The notes under the pieces were generated by a model. That model made no database searches, was not told where the DNA came from, and saw nothing but the letters and a program-made list of their open reading frames with translations. Shown in pieces: positions 35,171-43,856 of a DNA stretch of 64,000 bases (within the stretch, counting starts at the first letter, position 1; the number at the start of each line of letters is the position of its first letter). The stretch spans positions 1 through 64,000 of the forward strand of contig JAIUNU010000018.1 of the NCBI GenBank assembly GCA_020161365.1, given 5' to 3'. Both the position numbers and the translations under genes were made by a program. The DNA is from Pseudomonadota bacterium (GTDB lineage: Bacteria; Pseudomonadota; Alphaproteobacteria; Caulobacterales; Caulobacteraceae).

Positions 35171-36667
35171 ATGACGCAAGAATCCAAACAGATCCAAGGC
35201 CGCACCGGCCCCTGGGAAATGGTCCTCGGTCTAGAGGTGCACGCCCAGGTCGCCAGCAAGTCCAAGCTCTTCTCGGGCGCCGCCGTCGGTTTCGGCGCGG
35301 GGCCGAACGAGCAGGTGAGCCTTGTGGACGCGGCCATGCCCGGCATGCTGCCGGTGCTGAACCGGTTCTGCGTCGAGCAGGCGGTGAAGACGGGCCTGGG
35401 CCTGCGCGCGCAGATCAACCTCAAGAGCCGCTTCGACCGGAAGAACTACTTCTACCCCGACCTGCCGCAGGGCTATCAGATCAGCCAGTTCGACCAGCCG
35501 ATCGTCGGCGAGGGCGTCGTGACGGTCGAACGTGACGACGGCACGACCTTCGACGTGCGCATCGAGCGCCTGCACCTGGAACAGGACGCTGGCAAGTCGC
35601 TGCACGATCAGGATCCGAACGCGACCTATGTCGACCTGAACCGCGCCGGCACCGCGCTGATGGAGATCGTGTCCAAGCCGGACATGCGCACCTCCGAAGA
35701 GGCGGCCGCCTACGTCAAGAAGCTGCGGACCATCCTTGTTTACCTGGGCACCTGCGACGGTGACATGGAGAAGGGCAACCTGCGCGCCGACGTGAACGTC
35801 TCGGTCTGCCGTCCGGGCGACTACGAGAAGTTCCGCGCCACGGGCGACTTCAAACACCTGGGCACGCGCTGCGAGATCAAGAACGTCAACTCGTATCGCT
35901 ACATTCAGCAGGCGATCGAGTACGAAGCCCGTCGCCAGATCGAGATCCTCGAAGACGGCGGCAAGGTCGACCAGGAGACCCGCCTGTTCGACCCGAACAA
36001 GGGCGAGACGCGCTCGATGCGCAGCAAGGAAGAGGCGCACGACTACCGCTACTTCCCCGATCCGGACCTGCTGCCGCTGGTGCTCGATTCGGCGTGGGTG
36101 AAATCGATCGAAGAGACCCTGCCGGAGCTGCCGGACGCCAAGAAGGCGCGCCTGCAGAGCCAGTACGGCCTGTCGGCCTATGACGCCGGCGTGCTGATCA
36201 TCGACGCCGACCGCGCTGACTACTTCGAGGCCGCCGCCAAGGGCCGTGACGCCAAGCTGGTGGCCAACTGGGTTACCAACGAGCTGTTGGCCAAGCTGTC
36301 GGCGGCCGGGACGTCGTTTACCGACTCGCCGCTGCCGCATACCGACATCGCCCAGCTGGTCGAGCTGATCGAGAACGGCACCATCTCGTCGAAGATCGCC
36401 AAGGAGGTCTTCGAGCACATGTGGGCCGGCGAGGGCCGTCCCGCCGAGATTGTCGAGAAGCGCGGACTGGTGCAGATCAACGACACAGGCGCCATCGAGA
36501 AGGCCATCGACGAGCTGATCGCCGGCAATCCCGACAAGGCCGAGGCGGTGAAGGACAAGCCGCAGGCTCTGGGCTGGTTCGTCGGCCAGGTCATGAAAGC
36601 CACCGGCGGCAAGGCCAACCCGGGCACGGTCAACGAACTGCTGCGCAAGAAGCTCGGCGTCGAATAG
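35171..36667 (+). CDS. gatB: Asp-tRNA(Asn)/Glu-tRNA(Gln) amidotransferase subunit B
   Basis: GatB binds tRNA and transfers ammonia to the charged acid. The 498-residue product has the catalytic GatB domain (VLGLEVHAQ to about 310; FDRKNYFYPDLPQGYQISQ, and FKHLGTRCEIKNVNS) and the C-terminal YqeY-like tRNA-binding domain (about 350-498), ending with the GKANPGTVNELLRKKL signature. The 269 bp between the preceding membrane protein start and gatB hold no other gene. Confidence 0.96.
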   Translation: MTQESKQIQGRTGPWEMVLGLEVHAQVASKSKLFSGAAVGFGAGPNEQVSLVDAAMPGMLPVLNRFCVEQAVKTGLGLRAQINLKSRFDRKNYFYPDLPQGYQISQFDQPIVGEGVVTVERDDGTTFDVRIERLHLEQDAGKSLHDQDPNATYVDLNRAGTALMEIVSKPDMRTSEEAAAYVKKLRTILVYLGTCDGDMEKGNLRADVNVSVCRPGDYEKFRATGDFKHLGTRCEIKNVNSYRYIQQAIEYEARRQIEILEDGGKVDQETRLFDPNKGETRSMRSKEEAHDYRYFPDPDLLPLVLDSAWVKSIEETLPELPDAKKARLQSQYGLSAYDAGVLIIDADRADYFEAAAKGRDAKLVANWVTNELLAKLSAAGTSFTDSPLPHTDIAQLVELIENGTISSKIAKEVFEHMWAGEGRPAEIVEKRGLVQINDTGAIEKAIDELIAGNPDKAEAVKDKPQALGWFVGQVMKATGGKANPGTVNELLRKKLGVE

Positions 36668-36692
36668 GCGCCCGACCACGGCCAAACGGACG

Positions 36693-36726
36693 AGGGCCCG
36701 CGGCATCAGCCGCGGGCCCTTCTTCG
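36693..36726 (+). terminator. Rho-independent terminator after gatB
   Basis: The 11-bp stem AGGGCCCGCGG / CCGCGGGCCCT with a 6-base loop is followed by TCTTCGTT. It lies 26 bp after the gatB stop and may also end the convergent minus-strand gene. Confidence 0.8.
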
Positions 36727-36745
36727 TTGATGCGAACCGTTTGAA

Positions 36746-37105
36746 TTACTGCGGAGCTTGCGGCGCTTCGGGTGGCGTGGTTGCCGTGGTGCTGCCGGCC
36801 TTCTTGGGCTTTTTGGCCCTCTTGCCGGCGAGATCGCTGGGCGAGGGAGCCGTCGCCTGATCCTCGGCGATGGGCGCGGTGGTCGAGCTGGGCGTTGCGG
36901 CTGAGTCTGCCGGGGCTGCGGTCTCCGGCGGAGCGGGCGCATCGGGTGACGCCCGAAGCGTCGCCGAGGCGGGCGGAGGCGTCATCGACGAAAGGGGTGT
37001 CGTGGATGGCGTGGTCGTCTGGGGCGACGTCTGGGCCAGGGCCGAGCCGGCGAAGGCCAGCGCGGTCAGGGTCATAGCGGCGGTGGCGGCGCGCAGGGTG
37101 TTCAT
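36746..37105 (-). CDS. Exported Ala/Pro/Thr-rich small protein
   Basis: The 119-residue product has a signal peptide (1-25: TLTALAFAGSALAQ) and a low-complexity remainder rich in T, P, A and S, with a basic patch KRAKKPKKAG near 95. No fold or family is recognised. The ATG at 37105 begins the signal peptide; a longer open frame to 37255 has no supporting features. Confidence 0.6.
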   Translation of the reverse strand: MNTLRAATAAMTLTALAFAGSALAQTSPQTTTPSTTPLSSMTPPPASATLRASPDAPAPPETAAPADSAATPSSTTAPIAEDQATAPSPSDLAGKRAKKPKKAGSTTATTPPEAPQAPQ

Positions 37106-37296
37106 GGACGTGACCGTATTGCTGCAGCGTCGTTGTGTGACGCAGGCCCTACGCTGGCGGGGCAATACGGTCGAAATAACCTCGCATTCGGGCCATGACG
37201 CCGCATCCGGGACGCTGATGCGGCGCGGATGGCGGCAAAACGGCGCCCCAGGCAAAGCCCAGGACGCCGTCGAAAGGCCCGTAAACGCTTTGAAGT

Positions 37297-37794
37297 CTAG
37301 CGGTTGGCGATGACGTCGAAGATCAGGCCCGTCGCGATCGCCGCGAGCACGTAGTCATTGCCCGTGCGGTACCAATAGTAGCCGCGCGGCGGCGAGCGCA
37401 GGTTGTAGCGGTAGTAGTCGTTCACGACGTAGCCGTGCCCGCGATAGTAGCTGGGCAAATAGGCGCCGCGACGCCAGGCGCTGTAACCGGGGCGATAGCC
37501 GGGATGGCCATAATAGGCCACCGGCGGCGGGCCATAGTACCAGCGGCTGTTGTAGTAGTAGCCGTTGTGGCGGCCGCGATCCCACCGGTCGCCCCGATCC
37601 CAGCCACCCCGGCGATCGCGGTCCCAGCCGCCCCGGTCATAGTCACGGCCACGATCCCAGTTGCGATCCCAATCGCGATCGCGGTCACGATGTTCCCACC
37701 GGCCGCGGTCCTGGGCGGCGGCGTCGGTGGCCGCCAGGGCCATCGGGCCGGCCACCGAAGCGGCGGCGGCGATCGTCAGCAGCAGACGTTTCAT
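37297..37794 (-). CDS. RcnB-like exported Arg/Asp/Tyr-rich protein
   Basis: The 165-residue product has a signal peptide (1-27, ending TDAAAQ) and a segment of charged repeats RDRDWDR / RGGWDRG (28-75). A Tyr/Pro-rich part ending YWYRTGNDYVLAAIATGLIFDVI follows. This is the layout of RcnB-family periplasmic proteins, some of which help nickel/cobalt homeostasis; that function is not shown here. The ATG at 37794 begins the signal peptide. Confidence 0.75.
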   Translation of the reverse strand: MKRLLLTIAAAASVAGPMALAATDAAAQDRGRWEHRDRDRDWDRNWDRGRDYDRGGWDRDRRGGWDRGDRWDRGRHNGYYYNSRWYYGPPPVAYYGHPGYRPGYSAWRRGAYLPSYYRGHGYVVNDYYRYNLRSPPRGYYWYRTGNDYVLAAIATGLIFDVIANR

Positions 37795-37954
37795 CTCGTC
37801 TTCTCCTCGTGGTCGGGCGAACACCCGGAGGCGCCGCCTAAATCTTCCCTCGACCTTGGAACGCACGATGACCGGTTCTGGCTGAACCCAGCCTGAATGG
37901 GGATGTCAGCGATTTGCCCGGTCGCTCTCTGGGCGTGCGGGCGGGCGCGGCCGA

Positions 37955-38170
37955 AAGGGCCTCGACGGTCGCAAGTTCATCTGCGGCCAATTGTCCATCG
38001 CCGACTTCATGACCTGCCTCTGGATTGCGCCTCGAAAAAATCAGGGCATCATTCTGTAAGAGTTCCTGCGCCTGAAGACGTGGTTCGAGCGCGTCGGCGC
38101 GAGAGGGCCGTTCAGAAGGGCTTCAAGTTGGGGGCGGAACTGCGCTCCGGCGGGCTGCAAGCCTCTGGAA
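37955..38170 (+). pseudogene. Decayed glutathione S-transferase C-terminal remnant
   Basis: The plus strand reads LDGRKFICGQLSIADFMTCLW from 37961, the usual GST C-terminal-domain helix with the ADF/ADI motif. It then reads a TAA stop near 38058 and LKTWFERVGAR. It shifts frame into AVQKGFKLGAELRSG, the GST terminal motif. No N-terminal half is present. At least one in-frame stop and one frameshift show it is a dead fragment. It lies between rcnB-like and the Sel1-like gene, where a longer gene has been lost. Confidence 0.7.
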
Positions 38171-38392
38171 AGGCTGCAAAAGACGCTCGCAGAGTCCTGT
38201 TGGGCCAGCGGGCGCGTTAACCCGCTGTATACTGGGGTTTACGCTCAGTAATCACCGCTAATAACCAGTGTATTCGACATTATTTTCATGATGTTTCGTC
38301 GCTTAACTATATGTTCAGCGGCGGTGGACTTTTCTTCTCTCAGGCTCTGATCCGCCAGAACGGCGGGGCGAGTCCGAGAGAGGAGATGTGCC

Positions 38393-38671
38393 ATGATGTT
38401 GATGAACGAACCGCCGGCCGTCGTTTCCACGCTGCCGCTGCCCACCGCCGAATCCACCGGCGACGAACTGTTCCGCATGGGCCTGCTGTATTCGACCGGT
38501 CAAGGCGGCGCGCCGCTGGACTATGTGTCGGCGCACATGCTGTTCAACCTCGCCGCCATGCGCGGTTCGATCGAGGCCAAGGTCTATCGCAAGGAACTCT
38601 CGCAGGAGATGGCCAGCGAAGACGTCGCCGAAGCCCAGCGTCAGGCGCGCGAGTGGCTGGCCCACGGCTGA
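38393..38671 (+). CDS. Small Sel1-repeat-like protein
   Basis: The 92-residue product contains one Sel1-type helical pair: ELFRMGLLYSTGQGGAPLDYVSAHMLFNLAAMRG, then an AEAQRQAREW helix near the end. Such proteins usually scaffold other proteins. AGGAG lies upstream of the ATG at 38393; other in-frame ATGs follow at 38396 and 38402. The AT-rich 170 bp upstream probably hold its promoter. It is convergent with hfsD, with 42 bp between stops. Confidence 0.72.
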   Translation: MMLMNEPPAVVSTLPLPTAESTGDELFRMGLLYSTGQGGAPLDYVSAHMLFNLAAMRGSIEAKVYRKELSQEMASEDVAEAQRQAREWLAHG

Positions 38672-38713
38672 GCCTGGTTCTCCAGGCTCACGTCGCCTCA
38701 TGGTCGCGGCGTC

Positions 38714-39454
38714 CTAACGGATGTTGCCGTTGATCGCGTAGCTGAAGCTGACCGGCAGCAGGTCGCGGAAGTACTGCTGCATGAACAGGCCCGTCTCCGC
38801 CGCGCCGCTGCGCGGCACGTAGACGATGTCGAAGCGGCGCAGCGGCACCAGGTCCGCGCCGCCCGGGCTGGTCAGGCCCTTCAGCAGGTCGGCCGTCCGC
38901 ATCATCGCCCGCCCGTCGGGACCGCGGCGAATGATGATCACCTGATTGCGCTTGGCGCTGGTCTTGAAGCCACCCGCCTGGATGATGGCGCGCAAGGCGT
39001 CACCGTCGCCGGCCATGTCGTAGACGCCGGGGGTTCCGACCTCGCCGCCGACGAACACCTTGAGCGGCGCCGTCGCCTTCACTGAAATCTGAACCTGAGG
39101 CCGCAGCAGCGTGCCGGCATAGGCCTGGCTCAGCGAGCTCTGCAGCTCGCCTATCGTGCGGTCCGCAGCCATGACCGGCGCGACCAGAGGCACGGTGATC
39201 CTCCCGTCGGGCTGTACGGTGGCGCTCTTGTTGAGCTCCGGCGCCGAGGGCACGGTCATCTCGATCTCGTCGCCCGGATAGAAGCGATAGTCGGGCTCTT
39301 CCTCGCTCCAGTCCGCATAGCCGATGTTGGAAAAGCTTGCGGTCGGCCGGGGCGCGGGCGTGATCGGCTCTGCATCGAGATGGCCGCACGCGGTCAACCC
39401 GCCGGCCAACAGGACCACGGTCAAGGCCGTCGTGAGATGCGTGCGGCTCTGCAT
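38714..39454 (-). CDS. hfsD: Holdfast polysaccharide export lipoprotein HfsD
   Basis: HfsD is the outer-membrane Wza-type exporter of holdfast polysaccharide. The 246-residue product has a lipoprotein signal with the lipobox LTAC (Cys 23), a poly-export domain (about 55-145, starting YRFYPGDEIEMTV) and SLBB segments (KVFVGGEVGTPGVYD). It is divergent from hfsA with 85 bp between, the same order as in C. crescentus. Two TTAA tetramers in that gap could be CtrA half-sites but do not form a full site. Confidence 0.93.
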   Translation of the reverse strand: MQSRTHLTTALTVVLLAGGLTACGHLDAEPITPAPRPTASFSNIGYADWSEEEPDYRFYPGDEIEMTVPSAPELNKSATVQPDGRITVPLVAPVMAADRTIGELQSSLSQAYAGTLLRPQVQISVKATAPLKVFVGGEVGTPGVYDMAGDGDALRAIIQAGGFKTSAKRNQVIIIRRGPDGRAMMRTADLLKGLTSPGGADLVPLRRFDIVYVPRSGAAETGLFMQQYFRDLLPVSFSYAINGNIR

Positions 39455-39539
39455 GCGACAAGTCTTAACAGGAATGGGTAACGAACCCTTAAGGCCGCCA
39501 GCCCCAGGGTGCGAGACAAGTTAGATCGCCCGGATTCGC
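39455..39539. promoter_or_regulatory. Divergent hfsD/hfsA control region
   Basis: Only 85 bp separate the two start codons, so both promoters must lie here. TTAA occurs at 39466 and 39490. The spacing does not match TTAA-N7-TTAA. No sigma-factor box could be recognised with confidence. Confidence 0.4.
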
Positions 39540-41045
39540 ATGTCGACGAGCGCCTGGATCAGCGTGCCGCACGACTCTCCGCCGCCCATGGCGGGGGGAG
39601 GCGCCGGCGCGCGGGCGCGCTACGCCCCGAGCGATTTCGTCACCCTGCTGTGGCGCGAGCGTTTCCTGATGCTGGTGGTGTTCCTGGTGATCACCCTGGC
39701 CGGCGTCGGCTTCGCGCTGACGCTGAAGAAGAGCTACGAGGCTCAGTCCAGCCTCTTCGTGCGGCTGGGCCAGGAATATGTCTACGAGCCTCGCGCCGGC
39801 GACGCCGGTCGCGGCGCGGTGCCCAACACCGACGAGGTGATCCAGTCCGAGGCGGAGATCCTGGGCAGCGGCGAGCTACGGGAGCGGGTCATCCGCAAGA
39901 TCGGCTTTGGCAACATCTTCCCGAACGCCGCCGCCAAGTACGCGGCCGCGACGCCGGAGGGGAAGCGCAAGCTCATCGCCGAAGGTCGCGACTCGATCGC
40001 CAAGAGCCTGAAGATCGAGACCGCGCCGGATAACTCGATCATCCGCCTAGCCTACAAGCACCAAGATCCGGAAATGGCCGAGAAGGTCCTCAACACCCTG
40101 CTCGAGGAATACCTGATCTATCGCCGCACGCTGCTGATCGGCGGCGACAACCGGGTGCTGCAACGCCAGCGCGACATCTTCTCGCAGAAGCTGTCAGACG
40201 CTGACGCGGCCTATCAGTCGTTCCTGACCACCAACGATATCGGCGACTTCACCGCCCAAAAAACCGCGTTGACCCAACTGCAGGCCCAGGTGGAGCAGCA
40301 GAAATACTCGGTCGACGCGCAACTTCAGGATCGCATGGGACGCTTGGCGGCCGTGGAGGCTGAGCTGGCGCGCACGCCGGCCGAGACCATCCTCTATCGC
40401 GACAGCGATATGTCGGCCTCGACCAAGCTGGCCCAGCTGAAGCTGGACCGCGAGGGCCTGCTGTCGCGCTACACGCCGAACGCTCAGCCGGTGATCGACA
40501 TCAACGCCCAGATCGCCCAGCTCGAGGCAGGGTTGGCCGCCGGCCGCACCGCAGGCGAAGGTGCGCGCCGCAGCGGCCCGAACCCCATCTGGCAGACCCT
40601 GGCCACCACCCGAAACGACCTGCGGGCCGAAGTTGCGGCGCTGCAGCAGTCGCAGGCCGCCTACGCCCAACAGGTGACGGACGTGAACTCGCGCCTGCTG
40701 CGCCTGGCGCAACTGGAGCCGCAGTTCAACGAGCTGTCGCGCGACCGCGACGTGCTGTCGTCCAACGTCCGCGACTTCACGGTCAAGGAGCAACAGGACG
40801 AGGCCCAGCGCCAGATGTCGGCCGAGAGCAGCGACAACATCCGCATCGTCCAGCGCGCCGTCGCGCCGTCGACCGGCAAGAGCCTGAAGAAACCGGTTCT
40901 GGCGCTGGCGATCATGTTCGCGGCCTTCACCGCCCTCTGCGCGGGCCTGGTGCGGATGTTCCTGCGTCCGGGGCTCCAGACGCCGGCTTCGGCTTCGCGC
41001 ACTCTGGGCATGCCCGTGCTGGCCACAGCCGCCGTCAAACGGTGA
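39540..41045 (+). CDS. hfsA: Holdfast chain-length/export protein HfsA (Wzc/PCP family)
   Basis: HfsA is the inner-membrane polysaccharide co-polymerase. The 501-residue product has a first membrane helix (about 41-60, FLMLVVFLVITLAGVGF), the Wzz domain (60-150), a long periplasmic coiled coil (about 210-430) and a second helix near 455-475. It has no kinase domain of its own; the ATPase-like part is the separate HfsB downstream. The start at 39540 is ATG, and 74 bp separate its stop from hfsB. Confidence 0.93.
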   Translation: MSTSAWISVPHDSPPPMAGGGAGARARYAPSDFVTLLWRERFLMLVVFLVITLAGVGFALTLKKSYEAQSSLFVRLGQEYVYEPRAGDAGRGAVPNTDEVIQSEAEILGSGELRERVIRKIGFGNIFPNAAAKYAAATPEGKRKLIAEGRDSIAKSLKIETAPDNSIIRLAYKHQDPEMAEKVLNTLLEEYLIYRRTLLIGGDNRVLQRQRDIFSQKLSDADAAYQSFLTTNDIGDFTAQKTALTQLQAQVEQQKYSVDAQLQDRMGRLAAVEAELARTPAETILYRDSDMSASTKLAQLKLDREGLLSRYTPNAQPVIDINAQIAQLEAGLAAGRTAGEGARRSGPNPIWQTLATTRNDLRAEVAALQQSQAAYAQQVTDVNSRLLRLAQLEPQFNELSRDRDVLSSNVRDFTVKEQQDEAQRQMSAESSDNIRIVQRAVAPSTGKSLKKPVLALAIMFAAFTALCAGLVRMFLRPGLQTPASASRTLGMPVLATAAVKR

Positions 41046-41119
41046 GCGCTTTCGTCGCCTTTCGCCCGTAGGGTTAATATCGCACCTTGCGAAGTCCTGG
41101 CCGCGTAGCGATTCGGTAG

Positions 41120-41821
41120 ATGGTGGATTTGAACGTCGAGATGACGGAGTTGTGGAGCGCGCTGGGCGCGCCCCCGGCCGGCCGTCCGCACGTCGTTCAG
41201 TTCGTGGCGGCGCGACGCGGAGAGGGGACCTCGACGGTCGCCCGGGAATTCGCGCGCTTCGCCTCGCGACGGGCCGGTCGCAAGACGTGGCTGGTCGACC
41301 TCGATCTGGTTGAGCCTAGTCAGTATCGCGCCCTGGCGGCCGATCCCCAGCGCTATGGCCCACTGGGCCCGCCCGTGGCGGCCTCGCCGGACGGTTCGGC
41401 CCCCTTCACCGTGCAGCCGCCAGCGCCTCGCCCTGAGGGCGGAGTGTGGCCCGATGCGAAGTATCTGGTCGGCCACAGCGTCGGCGGCCCGCGCCTGTGG
41501 GTGGCGCGGTTCAACCGCGAGGCCTTGCGGGGCCGTCAGCAGGCGCACCTGATCCCTTCGCCGGACTATTGGAAAGCCCTGCGCAAGCACGCCGAGATCA
41601 TCGTTGTGGATTGCCCGTCGGTCGACCGGTCCCCGGCCGGCCCGACCATCGCCCGCCATATGGACCTGACGGTTCTGGTCGTCTCGGCCGACCAGCCCGA
41701 CGTGCGGCAGCCGGCCTTGCTGCGCGACGCCATCACGGCGGCCGGAGGGCGGTGTGCGGGCCTGTTCTTCAACAAGGTCACGCTGCAGCCGCCGGCGTTC
41801 CTGAAGGCGATCCTGCCGTGA
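41120..41821 (+). CDS. hfsB: Holdfast protein HfsB (BY-kinase-like domain)
   Basis: HfsB corresponds to the cytoplasmic P-loop half of Wzc-type co-polymerases and is believed to act with HfsA. The 233-residue product has the Walker-A position as GEGTSTVA (34-41), with Thr where Lys is expected. It also has the A' motif TWLVDLDLVE (D60, D62) and a Walker B VVDCPSVDRSP. No tyrosine cluster is present at the C-terminus, so autokinase activity is doubtful. GTGA joins it to hfsC. Confidence 0.9.
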   Translation: MVDLNVEMTELWSALGAPPAGRPHVVQFVAARRGEGTSTVAREFARFASRRAGRKTWLVDLDLVEPSQYRALAADPQRYGPLGPPVAASPDGSAPFTVQPPAPRPEGGVWPDAKYLVGHSVGGPRLWVARFNREALRGRQQAHLIPSPDYWKALRKHAEIIVVDCPSVDRSPAGPTIARHMDLTVLVVSADQPDVRQPALLRDAITAAGGRCAGLFFNKVTLQPPAFLKAILP

Positions 41822-43086
41822 CCTATGCGCCCGCCCCGGTCGGCTGGAGCGCCGCGCGGCCCCAAGCGGTTTCGCCCTCGCTGCTGACGGTCATAGCGGC
41901 GGTGGTCATGCTGCTGATCTACAGCGCCGGCTGGCAGCTTCCGCTGTTTGGTGAGAAGGCTGACGAATCGGCGTCGGGCCTGCTCCGGGTGGCGTTCCTG
42001 CCGGCCTATGGCCTCGCGTTTCTCCTGATCATGGGCCGGCCCTGGAACATGATCCGGGTCACCGTCCGCCAGCCCTTTCTGATCCTTCTGATGGGCGTCA
42101 TCGCTGCCTCGATCTACTGGTCGATCCAGCCGGACGTCTCGATCCGACGGGGCTTCGCGGTCGGCTGCACCACGCTGTCGGGGCTGGCCCTGGCCGCCCG
42201 GTTCCGCTGGGCGGAGTTGGCGCGGGTCTATGCGATCGTGTTCTGCATCCTGATCGTCGCCAGCTATGTCGTCTGCCTCGCCGTGCCATCGATCGGGGTG
42301 ATGACGGAGCTCTTTCCAGGCGCCTGGCGAGGTCTCTGGATGGAAAAGAACTCCTTGGGTGGCCTGATGGCCCTGGGGGTCTGCATTCTAGGCGCCACGG
42401 CCTTGCTCAATCCATCCACCGCCAAGCTGTTCCTGCCGTTCGCCTTCCTCGCGCTGGGCCTTGTGCTGATGTCGCAATCCAAGACGGCGCTGGCCTCATT
42501 GATGCTGGGCCTGATGGCGCTGGGTTTCGTGTGGATCGTCCAGCGCGGACCAGCCTACGGCGCGGCGGCGACATGGGCGGGGGTGACGGGCGCGCTGCTT
42601 CTGGGAATGTTCCTGCTGCTGGCTTCGGACGTCTTCTTCTCCATCCTCGGCAAGGACGCCACGCTGACCGGCCGCACCGAAATCTGGACCGCCGCCATGC
42701 GCCAGATCGAGCAACGCCCCTGGCAGGGCTACGGCTATGCTGCGGTGTGGAGCGACAAGTCGGGCTGGGGGCCTCTGGCCTGGATCGTCAACGACGCCAA
42801 GTTCATCCCCCAGCACGCTCACAACTCGTGGATCGAACAATGGATCGGCATCGGCCTGTTCGGCCTCGGCGCCTGGGGCCTGTTCTATCTGCAGACCATG
42901 TCGCTGGCGCTGGTGTCGGTCTACCGCGAACGCGGCGCGATGCTGGCCTTCCCGTTCCTGGTGGTCTTCACGCTGGTCAGCCTGACCGAGAGCATCGCTG
43001 TGGTCTATAACGACTTCCGCTGGGTGCTGTTCGTCTCGCTGGCGGCCAAGCTGGCCTTCTCCGATCGCGCGCAGGACGACGCTTAG
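41818..43086 (+). CDS. hfsC: Holdfast polymerase HfsC (Wzy/O-antigen ligase family)
   Basis: The 422-residue product is a multi-pass membrane protein with 10-12 predicted spans and a large periplasmic loop holding TLTGRTEIW and QHAHNSWIEQW, the O-antigen ligase/Wzy_C pattern. It probably polymerises holdfast repeat units. The start is GTG at 41818, overlapping the hfsB stop. Its stop overlaps that of the convergent hfsH by four bases (TTAG). Confidence 0.92.
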   Translation: MTYAPAPVGWSAARPQAVSPSLLTVIAAVVMLLIYSAGWQLPLFGEKADESASGLLRVAFLPAYGLAFLLIMGRPWNMIRVTVRQPFLILLMGVIAASIYWSIQPDVSIRRGFAVGCTTLSGLALAARFRWAELARVYAIVFCILIVASYVVCLAVPSIGVMTELFPGAWRGLWMEKNSLGGLMALGVCILGATALLNPSTAKLFLPFAFLALGLVLMSQSKTALASLMLGLMALGFVWIVQRGPAYGAAATWAGVTGALLLGMFLLLASDVFFSILGKDATLTGRTEIWTAAMRQIEQRPWQGYGYAAVWSDKSGWGPLAWIVNDAKFIPQHAHNSWIEQWIGIGLFGLGAWGLFYLQTMSLALVSVYRERGAMLAFPFLVVFTLVSLTESIAVVYNDFRWVLFVSLAAKLAFSDRAQDDA

Positions 43087-43856
43087 AGCCCGATCCGGCG
43101 AGCGCCCTCAGCGACCGTCACGACATCGAAGCCATCGGCCACGGCTCGGTCGATCAGGCGCTCCAGCGCCGCGGTCGTGCAGCCCCACTGCGAGGGCTGC
43201 TCAGCCACGTCATGCGTGTAGAGGATCAGCCAGGCCTTTCGGGCCTTGGCCTTGTCGAGCCATTCGCTGGCGACGGCTTCACCGGCCTCGCCCTCGACGC
43301 CGACCGCCGGAGCCTGGTTGAGGTCGGCGCCGTCCGTGATCAGCCCGTGATGCAGAGCGCGCAGTGTCTTGAACCGTCCGCTCAGCGCCGTCTTGGCGGG
43401 CGAGGCGACATCGCCATAGGGATAGGCGAAGCTGACCGGCTCCCCAGCCCCCCAAGCCGCCAGGCTTTCGGCGTTGCGGTCCACGTCCTGCAGAGTTGTC
43501 GCGCGGCTGGACTGGCCGCAGTCGAGGTGGGAGTAGGTGTGGCAGGCGATCTCGTGGCCGGCCTGATACAGGCGTCGGGCGTCCTCGCCCGTGGCGAACC
43601 GGCCCATGGGCCCGTCGCGCCCGGCCAGGCCGGCGGCGAAGTAGTAGGTGCCGCGCAGGCCCCGGGCTTCCAGCGCCCTTGCGCCGGCCTCGCAGGCGGT
43701 CGCCGGAGCATCGTCGAAGCTGAACGACACCATCGGCCGTTCCAGCGCCACCCGGGCGGGACGACGGTGAGCCAGTCGGATCAGGCGACGACGCAGCTTG
43801 CCTTTCAGGCTGCGGTCGGGCTCGTAGGCGTCGACCTTTTCGAACTCCACCTGCAT
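43083..43856 (-). CDS. hfsH: Holdfast polysaccharide N-deacetylase HfsH
   Basis: HfsH deacetylates holdfast GlcNAc and makes it adhesive. The 257-residue polysaccharide deacetylase (CE4) has the first motif SFSFDDAP (D48 catalytic base, D49 metal), the metal-binding HTYSH (H106, H110), and FAYPYGD. It carries no signal peptide and is cytoplasmic as known in C. crescentus. Its start overlaps hfsG's stop by one base (TGATG). Confidence 0.94.
   Translation of the reverse strand: MQVEFEKVDAYEPDRSLKGKLRRRLIRLAHRRPARVALERPMVSFSFDDAPATACEAGARALEARGLRGTYYFAAGLAGRDGPMGRFATGEDARRLYQAGHEIACHTYSHLDCGQSSRATTLQDVDRNAESLAAWGAGEPVSFAYPYGDVASPAKTALSGRFKTLRALHHGLITDGADLNQAPAVGVEGEAGEAVASEWLDKAKARKAWLILYTHDVAEQPSQWGCTTAALERLIDRAVADGFDVVTVAEGARRIGL

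Noticed and set aside
35231..36706. Minus-strand frame of 491 codons opposite gatB
   Set aside because: Shadow of GatB; low-complexity product.
37435..37896. Plus-strand frame of 153 codons opposite the RcnB-like gene
   Set aside because: Its repeats (Ile/Ala/Val) mirror the Arg/Asp repeats of the other strand; no start signal.
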